From Pseudofrancisella aestuarii (lineage in GTDB: Bacteria > Pseudomonadota > Gammaproteobacteria > Francisellales > Francisellaceae), in contig NZ_QLIS02000003.1 of assembly GCF_003574475.2 (NCBI RefSeq), positions 353,166 to 417,165 of the forward strand: a DNA stretch of 64,000 nucleotides, in the 5' to 3' direction. The notes beneath the pieces are model-generated. The model was not told the origin of the DNA, did not search any database, and saw only the letters and a list, made by a program, of their open reading frames with translations. Numbering within the stretch: the stretch's first letter is position 1; each line of letters opens with the position of its first letter. Positions 1 to 9,583 of the stretch are shown here, one piece after another. Made by a program: the position numbers and the translations under genes.

Positions 1-538
1 CTATTAGTACAAAAATAGGAGTTAATAAAATTATAAAAGGAATAGTTTCTTCTCCCATTCCAAAAACAGCTCCGCCTAAAGAAAAGAAAAAACTAAGAAC
101 AGGTAGCAGTAAAATTTTATTATCTTTTAACTTATTAATAGCTTTTAAAATAGCGTTGTCTATAACACCTGTCTTTAAAATTATTCCAAAAGACCCCCCT
201 ATAATAAGTAAGAAAGCTATTATACTTATAGCTCCTCCCGTATGAGAGCCTGCTGTTAAGCCATTGTAAATAAAATTTGTAAATCCATGAGAGTCATTAT
301 CTCCCGTAGCAAATATCTTTATAGGACTTGTTTCTGGTTTACTATTTCCATCTAACTTAAACTGAAAACTATCTGCTATAAGAACTTTCTTAGTTAAAGT
401 ACTCCCATCTGAGATATAAGATATTTGCTTAACATCAAACTTTCCAACAGGTACAAGATAACTAGCAACAACAACCATTAAAGCCAGAAAAAAAATAATT
501 ACCAAAGCGTCAGGCATTTTTATAGTTTTATTAAGCAT
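1..538 (-). CDS. YfcC-family membrane transporter, C-terminus cut by window edge
   Basis: The minus strand is open from an ATG at 538 to the window edge, giving the first 179 residues. The protein starts with a membrane segment (about residues 10-30), has an extracytoplasmic stretch, then two or more hydrophobic segments. The stretch SLGGAVFGMGEETIPF is typical of the YfcC/C4-dicarboxylate anaerobic carrier group, which are predicted carboxylate or amino-acid transporters of the inner membrane. The substrate cannot be read from sequence. No clear Shine-Dalgarno precedes the ATG, so the exact start is uncertain. The gene is separated by about 120 bp from the next gene, which lies on the same strand and reads towards it. 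Confidence 0.7.
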   Translation of the reverse strand, partial: MLNKTIKMPDALVIIFFLALMVVVASYLVPVGKFDVKQISYISDGSTLTKKVLIADSFQFKLDGNSKPETSPIKIFATGDNDSHGFTNFIYNGLTAGSHTGGAISIIAFLLIIGGSFGIILKTGVIDNAILKAINKLKDNKILLLPVLSFFFSLGGAVFGMGEETIPFIILLTPIFVLI

Positions 539-662
539 ATATGAATGAGTAAATAAAAAGATTAGTAATTAAAGATTAGCAATTTTTTATAACTTAAAAA
601 ACATTTTTAGAATCTTTGTTAAACTTTGTTTTTATTTTGCCAATGACAAAATATTTCTTTAA

Positions 663-1892
663 TCATTGCATTCTATACTTCGATAACCGCCTTCTAAAAA
701 ACTTTTTATAAAAAATGGACATGAAAGCAAACAATACCATAATACATATTATGCAGATAACTATAGAAAATGCCATCAAACCTTTTGTTTCACTTATTTT
801 TGCGACTATGTAAGAACAAATAAAAGCTGTCATCGACTGAAAAAATCCTACAGCTCCTGCTGCAGTGCCAGATATATCTTCAAAAAGTGTTATTGCTGAA
901 GACATACCTATCGGTATTAAAAAACCATTTGCAACAATTATAAAACTAAATGGTATTATTACCTCTATTGCATAGATAGGCTTCGTAAAGAGTCCTATTA
1001 TAAGTAAACTAAACGCTCCAATAAAAAATATTATTATCCCAATTATTAAACTTCTTTTTTTACCTATGCTTCCTACACTATATTTAGAGGCAAAACTTCC
1101 AATAAAATAGGCTATTGTTGTAGGAAAATAAAACATGCTAATTTCTTTAGAGCTATAACCCATACTCTTAAATAGAAATGGAGAGTATGCTAAATATGCA
1201 TAATACGCCCCAAAACCCAAAAAAGATAAAGCTGCAAAATTAAGAAACTTTTTTGATGTAAGAAGTCTTTTATAGTTTTTAGTTATTTTTTTAAATCCGC
1301 TTCTTGAGCTTTTACTTGGCTGTTTATTTTCTAAAAAAATTATTGTTATTGTACACAATAAAACTCCCAGTATTACTAAAACTAAAAAAGAACTTCTCCA
1401 TCCATAACTCTCATGAAGATATCCTCCTATAACTGGAGAAATAGCGGGTGAAACTCCCATAAAAGGATAAATTAAAGCTAACTTGTTATGAGCATTCTTT
1501 ATTCCGTAACTATCTATAACCATAGGTTGCCATAATGTCATAGCAGCACAAGCTCCTATAGCTTGAATAAACCTACTAATTAATAAAAAAGTAATAGTAT
1601 TACTTGTATAACAACCTATACTTCCAAGTATAAATATAAGCAGTCCTGCGCTTAATATTCTATATCTACCAAAATTATCAGATAAAGGTCCATAAATTAA
1701 CTGACCTACAGCAAGCCCAAACATAAATAGACTTATTGTTAATTCAACTAAACTATTTGTTGTTACAAGATTATGTTTTATCGTTGGCATTGATGGCAGA
1801 TAAATATCTGAAGTTATTATTGCCAATGTTGCTAATATAGCTAAATAAGTTAGAAAAACTTTAGAATAATTATTAATTACTATCTTCCTCAT
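663..1892 (-). CDS. Bcr/CflA-family multidrug efflux MFS transporter
   Basis: A 409-residue, 12-helix major facilitator protein of the inner membrane. The N-terminal DIYLPSMP (residues 29-36) and the loop 2-3 motif YGPLSDNFGRYR (67-78) are diagnostic of the drug:H+ antiporter subfamily DHA1, Bcr/CflA branch, which exports compounds such as bicyclomycin or chloramphenicol. The length matches the family (390-410). It is transcribed divergently from the LysR-type gene at 2006, so the 113-bp gap probably holds both promoters and the regulator probably controls this pump (inference from arrangement). The actual substrate is unknown. Confidence 0.85.
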   Translation of the reverse strand: MRKIVINNYSKVFLTYLAILATLAIITSDIYLPSMPTIKHNLVTTNSLVELTISLFMFGLAVGQLIYGPLSDNFGRYRILSAGLLIFILGSIGCYTSNTITFLLISRFIQAIGACAAMTLWQPMVIDSYGIKNAHNKLALIYPFMGVSPAISPVIGGYLHESYGWRSSFLVLVILGVLLCTITIIFLENKQPSKSSRSGFKKITKNYKRLLTSKKFLNFAALSFLGFGAYYAYLAYSPFLFKSMGYSSKEISMFYFPTTIAYFIGSFASKYSVGSIGKKRSLIIGIIIFFIGAFSLLIIGLFTKPIYAIEVIIPFSFIIVANGFLIPIGMSSAITLFEDISGTAAGAVGFFQSMTAFICSYIVAKISETKGLMAFSIVICIICIMVLFAFMSIFYKKFFRRRLSKYRMQ

Positions 1893-2005
1893 CTTATTCC
1901 CTTATATTTATTATTTAGAAAATAGTATATATTTCACTTTACGAAATGATAATATAGTATTTTTACAACATTATGTTGCGTTTTTTGCAATATACAGGAA
2001 AGAGA

Positions 2006-2875
2006 ATGGATAAGTTACTATGTATAAAAAATTTTATTATTGTTGTTGATAATAAAGGCTTTAATGCTGCCTCACGATATTTATATATATCTCCATCTAG
2101 CTTAAGTAGGCAAGTTAGCTATTTAGAGCAACAACTTAATATAGTATTAATAGATAGAAGTACAAGAAAACTAACTCTAACTAAAGAAGGAATTTCTTTT
2201 TATAAAAAGTTTAAAATTCTTTTAGATGAATTTAATAAAGTTTTTTCTCCAGAAGAGAATTTTAATAAAAGCTGGCATGGAGATCTTAGTATTGCATCAG
2301 CCCCTTTAATACAAGAAAAATTTATCTTAAAAACCATAAATAACTTAATAAAAGAGTATCCAAATATAAATTACGACTTATACAGTGATAGCTCAACAGA
2401 ATCTTTATTATTAAAAAAATATGATATTAAATTTTCTTATAAAAACCTAAATGAGGTCTCTGTAACTAAAGAAAAAATTGGATCTATAGATTTTATATTA
2501 GTTGCATCTAAAGCTTATACTAAAAAGTATGGAAAACCAAAAATCTTAGATGATTTAAAAGATCATACATGTTTAAAATGGGGAACTGATTTTAAACCAG
2601 ATACATGGTTATTTAACCCTGGAAAATCTATAAAAATCTCAGGAAACTTTATGATTGATAATGGCAATATTATGCTAAACCTAATAAAAAATAATTATGG
2701 AATCGCTAGAGTTGCTACTTTTTTAGTAAGTGATTTATTAAAGAAAAATGAAATAGAACATCTTCTACCTAAATATAAATATACTACTGATCTATATGCA
2801 TATTTTTATAAGAATTCAGAGAAAATGAAATTGATCGAGTTGTTTATTAATGAAATGAAAAGTATTTTTAATTAA
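2006..2875 (+). CDS. LysR-family transcriptional regulator
   Basis: A 289-residue LysR-type regulator. The winged helix-turn-helix occupies residues 1-60 (MDKLLCIKNF at the start, then SPSSLSRQVSYLEQQL as recognition helix region), followed by a periplasmic-binding-like effector domain. I chose the ATG at 2006 because AGGA lies about 6 bases upstream and MDKL is the usual LysR N-terminus; an upstream ATG at 1973 would add 11 unlikely residues. It diverges from the Bcr/CflA pump, its probable target. Its 3' end overlaps the convergent lipoprotein gene by 8 bp. The ligand is unknown. Confidence 0.85.
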   Translation: MDKLLCIKNFIIVVDNKGFNAASRYLYISPSSLSRQVSYLEQQLNIVLIDRSTRKLTLTKEGISFYKKFKILLDEFNKVFSPEENFNKSWHGDLSIASAPLIQEKFILKTINNLIKEYPNINYDLYSDSSTESLLLKKYDIKFSYKNLNEVSVTKEKIGSIDFILVASKAYTKKYGKPKILDDLKDHTCLKWGTDFKPDTWLFNPGKSIKISGNFMIDNGNIMLNLIKNNYGIARVATFLVSDLLKKNEIEHLLPKYKYTTDLYAYFYKNSEKMKLIELFINEMKSIFN

Positions 2876-3968
2876 TATTATTTCTCTTTAACCAAGAAGA
2901 TATTATATTAGCTATTTCTTTGTTATTGCTATCTTGCATCATAATATGAGAGTTACCATATATCTCTAAACTTTCCGGAAGAGATATCAATTCAGCAGGG
3001 ACTTTACCTTCTTTTTTTATAGCCTTAACCATTTCTTTACAAGATTTTAATCGAGCTGGATGATTACCTTCTTCTCCTCGTTCATATATATGATCTCCCC
3101 ATATACCAAGAAAAGGTATATTTCCTAAAGGGCTATTTCCTTCTTTATTATTAGAAGGACATTCTGTAGTCTCTATTGCCACAATGGCTTTAACTAATGA
3201 TGGGTTTTCTTCAGCCACCTTATATCCTGCTGTTCCTGATGCCGAATGTAATACTAATACAGATGGGCCAACTTTTTCTAATAGCGCTTTTATTGCTTCT
3301 TCACTTGTTTTATTCATTGCTTCTGCTTCTGTCATAGTCAAGTTACTCGGGCCTTGATAAACTACGAAAGATGCTCCAAACTGTTCTATATAATTCTCTT
3401 TTAAAGGAATGGCTGGAAATTTTGAATCAGAAAAAGTTTCTCCAAATTTTGGACCAAATCCCCATGTTTGCCATGGATTTTCTAGTGAAGTATAGCCAAG
3501 TTGCGCATAAAAACTATCACAATCATACTTTTTACTATCTTTTAAGCAAGCATTTACCATATCTACTCTTATTGATCCTGCTCTATCTGGCGGAGTCATC
3601 ACATATATAGGGTAACCTTTTTCATAAAATGTTTGTGCCCAGCCATCTCTTTCATCTGGAGTTGTTAGATAAATAGATGAAGATAAACCAAATCCAGGAA
3701 CCAAAACAATATTAGGTCCATCTTTTTTTGGTGGTATTAGATAGGTTATTTCAGCTTGTCCATTAACTGTTGTTTTTCTTTCAGTCGGAAAAGGTTCTTT
3801 TCTATTATCTGAATATGGAGAGTAAACTCTTTTCCCATTTATAAAAAAAACACCTATTTTTCCAAAATTCTTTTTATCATTACTTTCACTCGAGTTACTA
3901 CATCCACTTATAAATAAGAACATCAAAAAAAAGGAAATTGGTATTATTTTTTTATCAAGATTTTTCAT
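2868..3968 (-). CDS. Lipoprotein alpha/beta hydrolase (putative esterase/lipase)
   Basis: A 366-residue protein with a lipoprotein signal peptide: a charged start, a hydrophobic run (residues 9-20) and lipobox ISGC with Cys23. The rest looks like an alpha/beta hydrolase: an oxyanion-loop strand VLVPGFG (88-94), a nucleophile elbow HSASG (241-245, Ser243), and a late SHIMM (His341) that could be the catalytic histidine. The elbow fits a serine esterase or lipase, but the acid residue is not certain. The substrate is unknown. The location is probably the periplasmic face of a membrane. The gene stands alone, converging on the LysR gene with an 8-bp overlap. Confidence 0.7.
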   Translation of the reverse strand: MKNLDKKIIPISFFLMFLFISGCSNSSESNDKKNFGKIGVFFINGKRVYSPYSDNRKEPFPTERKTTVNGQAEITYLIPPKKDGPNIVLVPGFGLSSSIYLTTPDERDGWAQTFYEKGYPIYVMTPPDRAGSIRVDMVNACLKDSKKYDCDSFYAQLGYTSLENPWQTWGFGPKFGETFSDSKFPAIPLKENYIEQFGASFVVYQGPSNLTMTEAEAMNKTSEEAIKALLEKVGPSVLVLHSASGTAGYKVAEENPSLVKAIVAIETTECPSNNKEGNSPLGNIPFLGIWGDHIYERGEEGNHPARLKSCKEMVKAIKKEGKVPAELISLPESLEIYGNSHIMMQDSNNKEIANIISSWLKRNNIN

Positions 3969-4048
3969 ACTAATAAAGAAAAGGTTTATCTTTTCTTATT
4001 TTATAGATTATAGATTTTATCTTCTTTATTTATATAGCATTAGAAAGT

Positions 4049-5056
4049 TTATTTTTGATCAACTATTTGTTGTAATGTTTTATAACATTTTCCAGACTTT
4101 AAGACACATAATATTTCTTTTGTATTATCTACAATATTATCTCTACCAAATAATTTCATTAACAATGCTACATTAACTGCTACGGCACTATTTTGAGCAT
4201 CTGTTCCTTTACCTTGAAGTATCTTCTTTGTTATTTCTCTATTTTCTTCAGGTAACCCTCCTTGTATTTCACTTATTTTATAAGTTTTTATACCAAAATC
4301 AGAAGGAGATAAAACATACTCTTTTATATCTAACCCATTAACTTCTGCAACATATGTTACATCATGTATAGCAACCTCATCTAAGCCACTTCCATACACA
4401 ACAGCAGCTCTTTTAATATCCATTTTTGCTAAAGTTTTTGCCATTGGCAAAATTAGCTCTTTAGAATAAACGCCTACTAGTATTATTTTTGGTTTAGCTG
4501 GATTAATAAGAGGGCCTAAAATATTAAAGATTGTTCTAGTTTTCATTATTTTTCTAGCATCTCTAACATACTTAAGACCATCGTTATAATTTGGTGCAAA
4601 TAAAAAACCTAAATTATTTTTATCTATTGAGTTTTTAGTCTTCTCTGGAGATAAGTTTAAATTTATACCAAAAGATTCTAAAAGATCTGACGATCCTGAT
4701 TTACTAGAGATGCTCCTATTACCATGTTTAGCTATTTTTAAACCACATGTAGCCGCTACAAAAGCTGCTGTCGTTGATATATTAATAGTATTTAACCCAT
4801 CTCCGCCTGTACCAACTATATCTGCAAACTCATAATCTATATTTGGAAAAGATTTAGCATTATTTATTAATGCTTCCGCTGATGCTGCTATTTCTATTGG
4901 TGTTTCTTTTTTTAGTTTTAAAGCTGTTAATATGCTGGTTTGTAAAGCTAATGGAATTTCTCCTTTTACAAAACATGTGAAAAGCCGATAACTTTCTTTT
5001 GAGGTTAAATCTTCTAAATTATAAAGTTTTTTAATAATATCATCTAAACTGATCAT
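4049..5056 (-). CDS. trpD: Anthranilate phosphoribosyltransferase
   Basis: TrpD transfers phosphoribose from PRPP to anthranilate, the second step of tryptophan synthesis. The 335-residue protein has the helical N-terminal domain, the PRPP-binding [14 protein letters not shown] and the [15 protein letters not shown] anthranilate-site motif. The chosen start ATG at 5056 overlaps the trpG stop as ATGA, pointing to translational coupling; an upstream start at 5071 would add five residues inside trpG. It is the last gene of a trpE-trpG-trpD operon. trpC, trpF, trpA and trpB are not in this window, so the pathway is split on the chromosome. Confidence 0.95.
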   Translation of the reverse strand: MISLDDIIKKLYNLEDLTSKESYRLFTCFVKGEIPLALQTSILTALKLKKETPIEIAASAEALINNAKSFPNIDYEFADIVGTGGDGLNTINISTTAAFVAATCGLKIAKHGNRSISSKSGSSDLLESFGINLNLSPEKTKNSIDKNNLGFLFAPNYNDGLKYVRDARKIMKTRTIFNILGPLINPAKPKIILVGVYSKELILPMAKTLAKMDIKRAAVVYGSGLDEVAIHDVTYVAEVNGLDIKEYVLSPSDFGIKTYKISEIQGGLPEENREITKKILQGKGTDAQNSAVAVNVALLMKLFGRDNIVDNTKEILCVLKSGKCYKTLQQIVDQK

Positions 5057-5634
5057 TTTTCTAAAACCCAATTTATTGTGTTTTCTAGAAGCTTAGAGCC
5101 ATTTGTTGTCATTATAGATTCTGGATGAAATTGAAAGCCACAAACTTTATCTTCATCACTTATAACAGCCATCACCAAATCATTTACATCTGCTATTACA
5201 TTCAAATCTTTAGGCACTTTAATTGCTACTAATGAATGGTATCTTGCTACAGACATAGGTGAATCTAACCCTTTAAAAATTTTATGAGAATTATGTTTTA
5301 CTCTAGCAACTTTGCCATGAACTATTTCGTTAGCATGAGAAACTATACCACCATAAGCTTCGACTATTGCTTGATGGCCTAAACAAATACCTATAACAGG
5401 TACTTTTCCTCTTATTTCTTTTATAAGATCAATAATAATACCCGCTTCGATTGGACTACCTGGACCTGGAGATATAACAACTACTGGATCTTTGATATTA
5501 TTTATTTCTTCTAATAAATAATATAAATCTATGTTATTTCTATAAACAGAAACTTTATTTCCTAAAGCTTTAATTTCATCTACTAAGTTATAAGAAAAAG
5601 AATCAAAATTATCTATAAATATAATATTAGCCAT
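5053..5634 (-). CDS. trpG: Anthranilate synthase glutamine amidotransferase subunit
   Basis: TrpG hydrolyses glutamine and passes ammonia to TrpE to make anthranilate. The 193-residue class I amidotransferase shows the oxyanion motif SPGPGSP (55-61), the nucleophile elbow GICLGHQ with Cys84, and the catalytic pair His170/Glu172 in FQFHPES. It is a free-standing subunit, not fused to TrpD as in E. coli. The same fold serves PabA, but the tight linkage between trpE (2-bp gap) and trpD (ATGA overlap) assigns it to tryptophan; it may also serve folate synthesis. Confidence 0.93.
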   Translation of the reverse strand: MANIIFIDNFDSFSYNLVDEIKALGNKVSVYRNNIDLYYLLEEINNIKDPVVVISPGPGSPIEAGIIIDLIKEIRGKVPVIGICLGHQAIVEAYGGIVSHANEIVHGKVARVKHNSHKIFKGLDSPMSVARYHSLVAIKVPKDLNVIADVNDLVMAVISDEDKVCGFQFHPESIMTTNGSKLLENTINWVLEK

Positions 5635-5636
5635 AA

Positions 5637-7178
5637 TTATTCTCCATGAACATTTTTAATAGCTGATATTACAGCTTGAGCTTTTGTTCTTGTTTCATCA
5701 GCTTCTGCTATAGGTATAGAATCTAAAACCACCCCACCACCAGCTTGTATTTCAGCTATTTCATTTTCTACGTATGCTGAACGAATAACAATACAACTAT
5801 CTAAATCTCCAAAACCATTAATATAACCTATAGCCCCACCGTAACTGCCACGAGTTTTCTTTTCAACATCACTTATAAGTTGCATAGCTTTTATTTTTGG
5901 TGCTCCAGTTAATGTCCCCATATTCATGTTAACTTGATATGCATGTAAAGCATCTAAATCATCGGCTAATTGCCCAACAACTCTAGAAACTAGGTGCATA
6001 ACATGACTATATCTATCAACTTTTAATAAATCTGCTACATGTCTTGTACCTGTTTTAGATATTCTAGCTACATCATTCCTAGCTAAGTCAACTAACATCA
6101 TATGTTCAGCATTTTCTTTAGCATCTAGTCTAAGTTCTAATTCTATACGACTATCTAAATCTAAATTTATACTACCATCTAAGTTTTTACCTCTACGACG
6201 AGTCCCTGCTATAGGATATACCTCTACTTGATTAGTATCTTTAGTATATTTAACAGCACTTTCTGGAGATGCTCCAAATAAAATAAAATCCTCATCTTGC
6301 ATATAAAACATATAAGGGCTTGGATTAGTTCTTTTTAGTTCTTTGTATACTGATAAAGAATTTTGACATGGCAAATAAAAACTTCTTGATGGAACTATTT
6401 GGAAGATATCTCCATTTATTATATTTGTTTTTAGTTTATCTACTATTTGACAATATTCTTTATCAGATAATGATATAGAAACATCTAAATTTTTTATTTT
6501 ATTTACTTTTTCTTCTTCTATTTTTTTATTTAAATCTATTTTTAATAAATCTACTCTATCTTCAATAGTTTTTTCTATATTTCTATTGAATAAATTTGTT
6601 TGAATAAAAGATTCTTTTTTTTGATGATCCGTAACTAATAATGTTTCAGCTACATAAAAAATGTAATCTGGACATTTATTTTTTCTCTCAACTTTATTTA
6701 TATCTTCAAAAGTACCAACCAAATCATAAGCAAATAATCCTGCTAAAAATACAGAATATTCATTAGTTAATTCAAAACTATCTCTAACTAACCTTAAAGC
6801 ATCAAAAACAGACTGTTCCTTTAATTTAGAATATTCATCTAATTTAGAGTTGTTTTTAGCAAATTCTAAAACTAACTCTTCTTTATCTAATTTATATTTA
6901 ATATTTTTGCTTATATTAAATTCTAAAGATTTTAATAAAAATTCACCATTTTTAGATAATGCTTTAAAAATGACTTTATTTCCTATACAAGAAATTCTTA
7001 CAGCATTATCTACAACTAAAATACTTTTTAATTTATCTTTTGTTGATATTTCTGCTGATTCTAAAAGGATAGTATTTTTTTTACTATTACAAACTTTATA
7101 AAAAACATCATTTAAATCAGCAGAATAATCTATATTGTAAACTTTTGAATTTAAATATTTTTTTTCGAACTTAAACAC
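5637..7178 (-). CDS. trpE: Anthranilate synthase component I
   Basis: TrpE converts chorismate plus ammonia to anthranilate. The chorismate-binding domain fills the C-terminal half, with PIAGTRRRG, RIELELRLDAKENAEHMMLV, MNMGTLTGAPKIKA and YGGAIGY readable. I chose the GTG at 7178 (about 513 residues; N-terminus FKFEKKYLNS) because AGG lies about 8 bases upstream; the alternative TTG at 7226 has no ribosome-binding site and adds a hydrophobic stretch not expected in this cytoplasmic enzyme. First gene of trpEGD. An inverted repeat upstream may belong to its leader. Confidence 0.92.
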   Translation of the reverse strand: MFKFEKKYLNSKVYNIDYSADLNDVFYKVCNSKKNTILLESAEISTKDKLKSILVVDNAVRISCIGNKVIFKALSKNGEFLLKSLEFNISKNIKYKLDKEELVLEFAKNNSKLDEYSKLKEQSVFDALRLVRDSFELTNEYSVFLAGLFAYDLVGTFEDINKVERKNKCPDYIFYVAETLLVTDHQKKESFIQTNLFNRNIEKTIEDRVDLLKIDLNKKIEEEKVNKIKNLDVSISLSDKEYCQIVDKLKTNIINGDIFQIVPSRSFYLPCQNSLSVYKELKRTNPSPYMFYMQDEDFILFGASPESAVKYTKDTNQVEVYPIAGTRRRGKNLDGSINLDLDSRIELELRLDAKENAEHMMLVDLARNDVARISKTGTRHVADLLKVDRYSHVMHLVSRVVGQLADDLDALHAYQVNMNMGTLTGAPKIKAMQLISDVEKKTRGSYGGAIGYINGFGDLDSCIVIRSAYVENEIAEIQAGGGVVLDSIPIAEADETRTKAQAVISAIKNVHGE

Positions 7179-7274
7179 TAATAAACCTAAATGAAAGTTA
7201 ATAAAAATATTAATAGATAATAACAAAAATATAGAATAAAAAATATTTATAAAATAAGCAAAATTTATTTAAAG

Positions 7275-7350
7275 TATTAAGGTTTGACCAATAAAATCAG
7301 ATATAAAAAAGGGGAAAACTGAATATAATATTAAAAATCAAACCTTAATA
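7275..7350. repeat. 13-bp inverted repeat upstream of trpE
   Basis: TATTAAGGTTTGA at 7275-7287 is repeated in perfect inverse orientation at 7338-7350, about 50 bp apart. The pair lies between the tRNA genes and trpE, all on the minus strand. It could form a long stem in the trp transcript or in the read-through tRNA transcript, or be a pair of operator half sites. No Trp-rich leader peptide was recognised. Confidence 0.5.
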
Positions 7351-7375
7351 AGGTTAACCGTAATAAATTACGGTT
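7341..7375 (-). terminator. Nested hairpins after the tRNA genes (probable terminator)
   Basis: Just downstream of tRNA-Asp on the minus strand is a perfect 9-bp stem, AACCGTAAT (7356-7364) with ATTACGGTT (7367-7375), immediately followed by a second stem AACCTTA/TAAGGTT (7341-7355) and then a T-rich stretch ending TTTGATTTTT. This fits intrinsic termination of the tRNA transcript before trpE. Confidence 0.6.
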
Positions 7376-7382
7376 TAAATAC

Positions 7383-7459
7383 TGGCGGAATGGACGGGAC
7401 TCGAACCCGCGACCCCCTGCGTGACAGGCAGGTATTCTAACCAACTGAACTACCACTCC
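7383..7459 (-). tRNA. tRNA-Asp (GTC)
   Basis: A full cloverleaf reads on the minus strand with encoded CCA. The acceptor 5' GGAGTGG pairs with CCATTCC, the anticodon loop contains GTC flanked by the CCTGC/GCAGG stem, and the T-loop is GTTCGAGTC. It lies 4 bp from tRNA-Thr on the same strand, so the two are probably one transcript. Confidence 0.95.
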
Positions 7460-7463
7460 TACA

Positions 7464-7539
7464 TGGTGCCGACACCAGGACTTGAACCCGGAACCTGCCG
7501 ATTACAAGTCGGCTGCTCTACCAGTTGAGCCATGTCGGC
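7464..7539 (-). tRNA. tRNA-Thr (TGT)
   Basis: The minus strand gives a 76-nt cloverleaf with encoded CCA. The acceptor stem is GCCGACA with TGTCGGC, the anticodon loop is CTTGTAA with anticodon TGT inside a GCCGA/TCGGC stem, and the T-loop is GTTCAAGTC. It precedes tRNA-Asp in the same direction. Confidence 0.95.
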
Positions 7540-7603
7540 AAACTCATGAAATGATATTATAAACTCTTTTGTTAAGCTGTCAACATCATTTTATAAAAAT
7601 AAA

Positions 7604-9100
7604 TTAATTTATTGGGATGACATCATAATGATTAAATAATTGAGTAGGCTCAGCTTTTAAATGGATATTTTTACCTATACATAATTCAAGTTCTGCTAGC
7701 CAAATAGATTCTTCTCTTTCTAAATACTCTATTATTTCTTCTGATGATATTAATAGAAATCCATTATAATTTGGATAATTTCCAAATTCTGATTTAATTT
7801 CTCTAAAAATCTCATAACATATTGTTTGTAACGTTTTAACTACCCCTTTACCTTGACAATATTTACAAGGCTCACATAAAATTCTTGATAAACTTTCATG
7901 TACTCTTTTTCTAGTCATTTCTACTAAACCTAATGATGAAATCTGACTAACATTAGTTTTTGCTTTATCTGTTTCTAATTCTTTTTTTAGAGCTTCTAAA
8001 ACTTGTTCTTTATGATTTTCATCAAACATATCTATGAAATCTATTATTATAATTCCACCTAAGTTTCTAAGTCTTAGTTGTCTAGCTATTTCTTTTGTTG
8101 CTTCTAAATTTGTTTTAAATATAGTTTCTTCCAAATTTTTAGAACCTATAAAAGCACCAGTATTTATATCAATAGTTATCATAGCTTCTGTTTGCTCTAT
8201 AATAAGATATCCACCTGACTTTAAATAAACATTTTTCTCTAGAGCTTTTTCTATTTCTTTATCTATATCATATTCTTCAAAAAGATTATGTTTTTGATAT
8301 AGTTCTACTTTCTCTCTAAGACCAGGTATATATTTATCTGCAAAATGACATATTTCACTATATGTATCTATATCATCTACTAATATTCTATTTAATTTGT
8401 CATTAGCATAAATATTTATTGTTTTTATAACTAAACTAAAATCTTCATAAACTACACCTGGTTTTATAATAGTGCTTGCTGTATCAATGATGTCTTGCCA
8501 TAAATTATTCAAAAACTTTATATCATTAGTTAATTCTTCTAAACTTGCATCTTCGGCAGCTGTTCTTAATATATAACCCCGAGGATTTTCACTTTTAGTT
8601 ATTATTTTTATATTATTTAAGAGTCTATCTTTTTCTTCTTGATTAGATATTTTTAAAGATATACCTACATGATCTAAGTCTGGTAAAAAAACTAAAAATC
8701 TAGAAGATACAGATAAATGTAAAGTTAATTTAACTCCTTTATTACCTATACTTTCTTTTACAACTTGTACTAATACTTCTTGACCTTCTCTTAACCATTT
8801 ATTTATATCTTCATTAGAAAGCTTATTTAACTTTATGTTTTCTCCATCAGTTTCTTCTTTTTCTAAAGGTAAAACTTCAGATAAATGTAAAAACCCTGCT
8901 TTTTCTAAACCTATGTCAACAAAAGCTGCTTGCATACCTGGTAAAACTCTTATAATTTTACCCTTATAAATATTTCCAACAATTCTTTTTTGATTATCTC
9001 TTTCAATATATATTTCTTTTAAGATATTATTTTCTTTTATGGCTATACGATTTTCATAATTGTTTATATTTAAAAATATATCTGTAATTAACTTATCCAT
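7604..9100 (-). CDS. rng: Ribonuclease G
   Basis: A single-strand-specific endoribonuclease for 16S rRNA 5' maturation and mRNA decay. Domain order fits RNase E/G: an S1 RNA-binding domain (IVGNIYKGKIIRVLPGMQAAF, about residues 40-125), then the catalytic core with the two metal-binding aspartates in TIDINTG (Asp311) and IIDFIDM (Asp354), then Zn-link cysteines (EPCKYCQGKG, about 409-415). Length 498 matches RNase G rather than the longer RNase E, since no C-terminal scaffold is present. The ATG at 9100 (MDKLITDIF) is preferred over the ATG at 9133, which adds 11 residues not seen in homologues. It sits beside the origin. Confidence 0.9.
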   Translation of the reverse strand: MDKLITDIFLNINNYENRIAIKENNILKEIYIERDNQKRIVGNIYKGKIIRVLPGMQAAFVDIGLEKAGFLHLSEVLPLEKEETDGENIKLNKLSNEDINKWLREGQEVLVQVVKESIGNKGVKLTLHLSVSSRFLVFLPDLDHVGISLKISNQEEKDRLLNNIKIITKSENPRGYILRTAAEDASLEELTNDIKFLNNLWQDIIDTASTIIKPGVVYEDFSLVIKTINIYANDKLNRILVDDIDTYSEICHFADKYIPGLREKVELYQKHNLFEEYDIDKEIEKALEKNVYLKSGGYLIIEQTEAMITIDINTGAFIGSKNLEETIFKTNLEATKEIARQLRLRNLGGIIIIDFIDMFDENHKEQVLEALKKELETDKAKTNVSQISSLGLVEMTRKRVHESLSRILCEPCKYCQGKGVVKTLQTICYEIFREIKSEFGNYPNYNGFLLISSEEIIEYLEREESIWLAELELCIGKNIHLKAEPTQLFNHYDVIPIN

Positions 9101-9246
9101 AAAAATATTTTTAACTTCTTCTTTTATTAACATCTTATTATATAGATTTTTTTATTTTATATTTTTCTTTTGTTTTTTATATAACCTATTAATATATATT
9201 TTTTCTTTTTCTTTCTTATATTATTATCTATTGGTTTTGTAAAAAC

Positions 9247-9461
9247 TGTTGATAACTTTATAAGAGCTTGTAATATCAAGAGTTTTACTTGTGTAAAAAG
9301 ATAAATAAAAAGATGTTGTTTGTATATGTAAAGAGTGTTAATAAAAATGTTAATAAAAAAAGTCTAAAAACATCAACACCTTTATTAACATATTTGTGAA
9401 TAACTTAATAAACAAGGAAATAAACAAAAAATAAACAATTTAATTAACAGAGTTATCCACA
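9247..9461. other. Probable chromosomal origin of replication (oriC)
   Basis: This AT-rich intergenic region before dnaA holds DnaA-box-like 9-mers: a perfect TTATCCACA at 9453-9461, TGTGAATAA (inverse of TTATTCACA) at 9395-9403, TGTTGATAA at 9247-9255, TTATTAACA at 9382-9390, and inverse copies TGTTAATAA at 9336-9344 and 9349-9357. The clustering beside dnaA is the classic origin arrangement. A TATAAT at 9521-9526 is a likely -10 of the dnaA promoter. The origin role is inferred from box density and position; a GC-skew switch was not computed. Confidence 0.7.
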
Positions 9462-9583
9462 AAGTTGAACTAAACAGATTGCTTATTCTTTTTATTTACC
9501 ATAAAATCTTAACCATGTTATATAATTAGTTTTTAAAAGCTTTAAAACCTTTTAATGAAAAGGCTTTCAAGGATCTATTGTTC

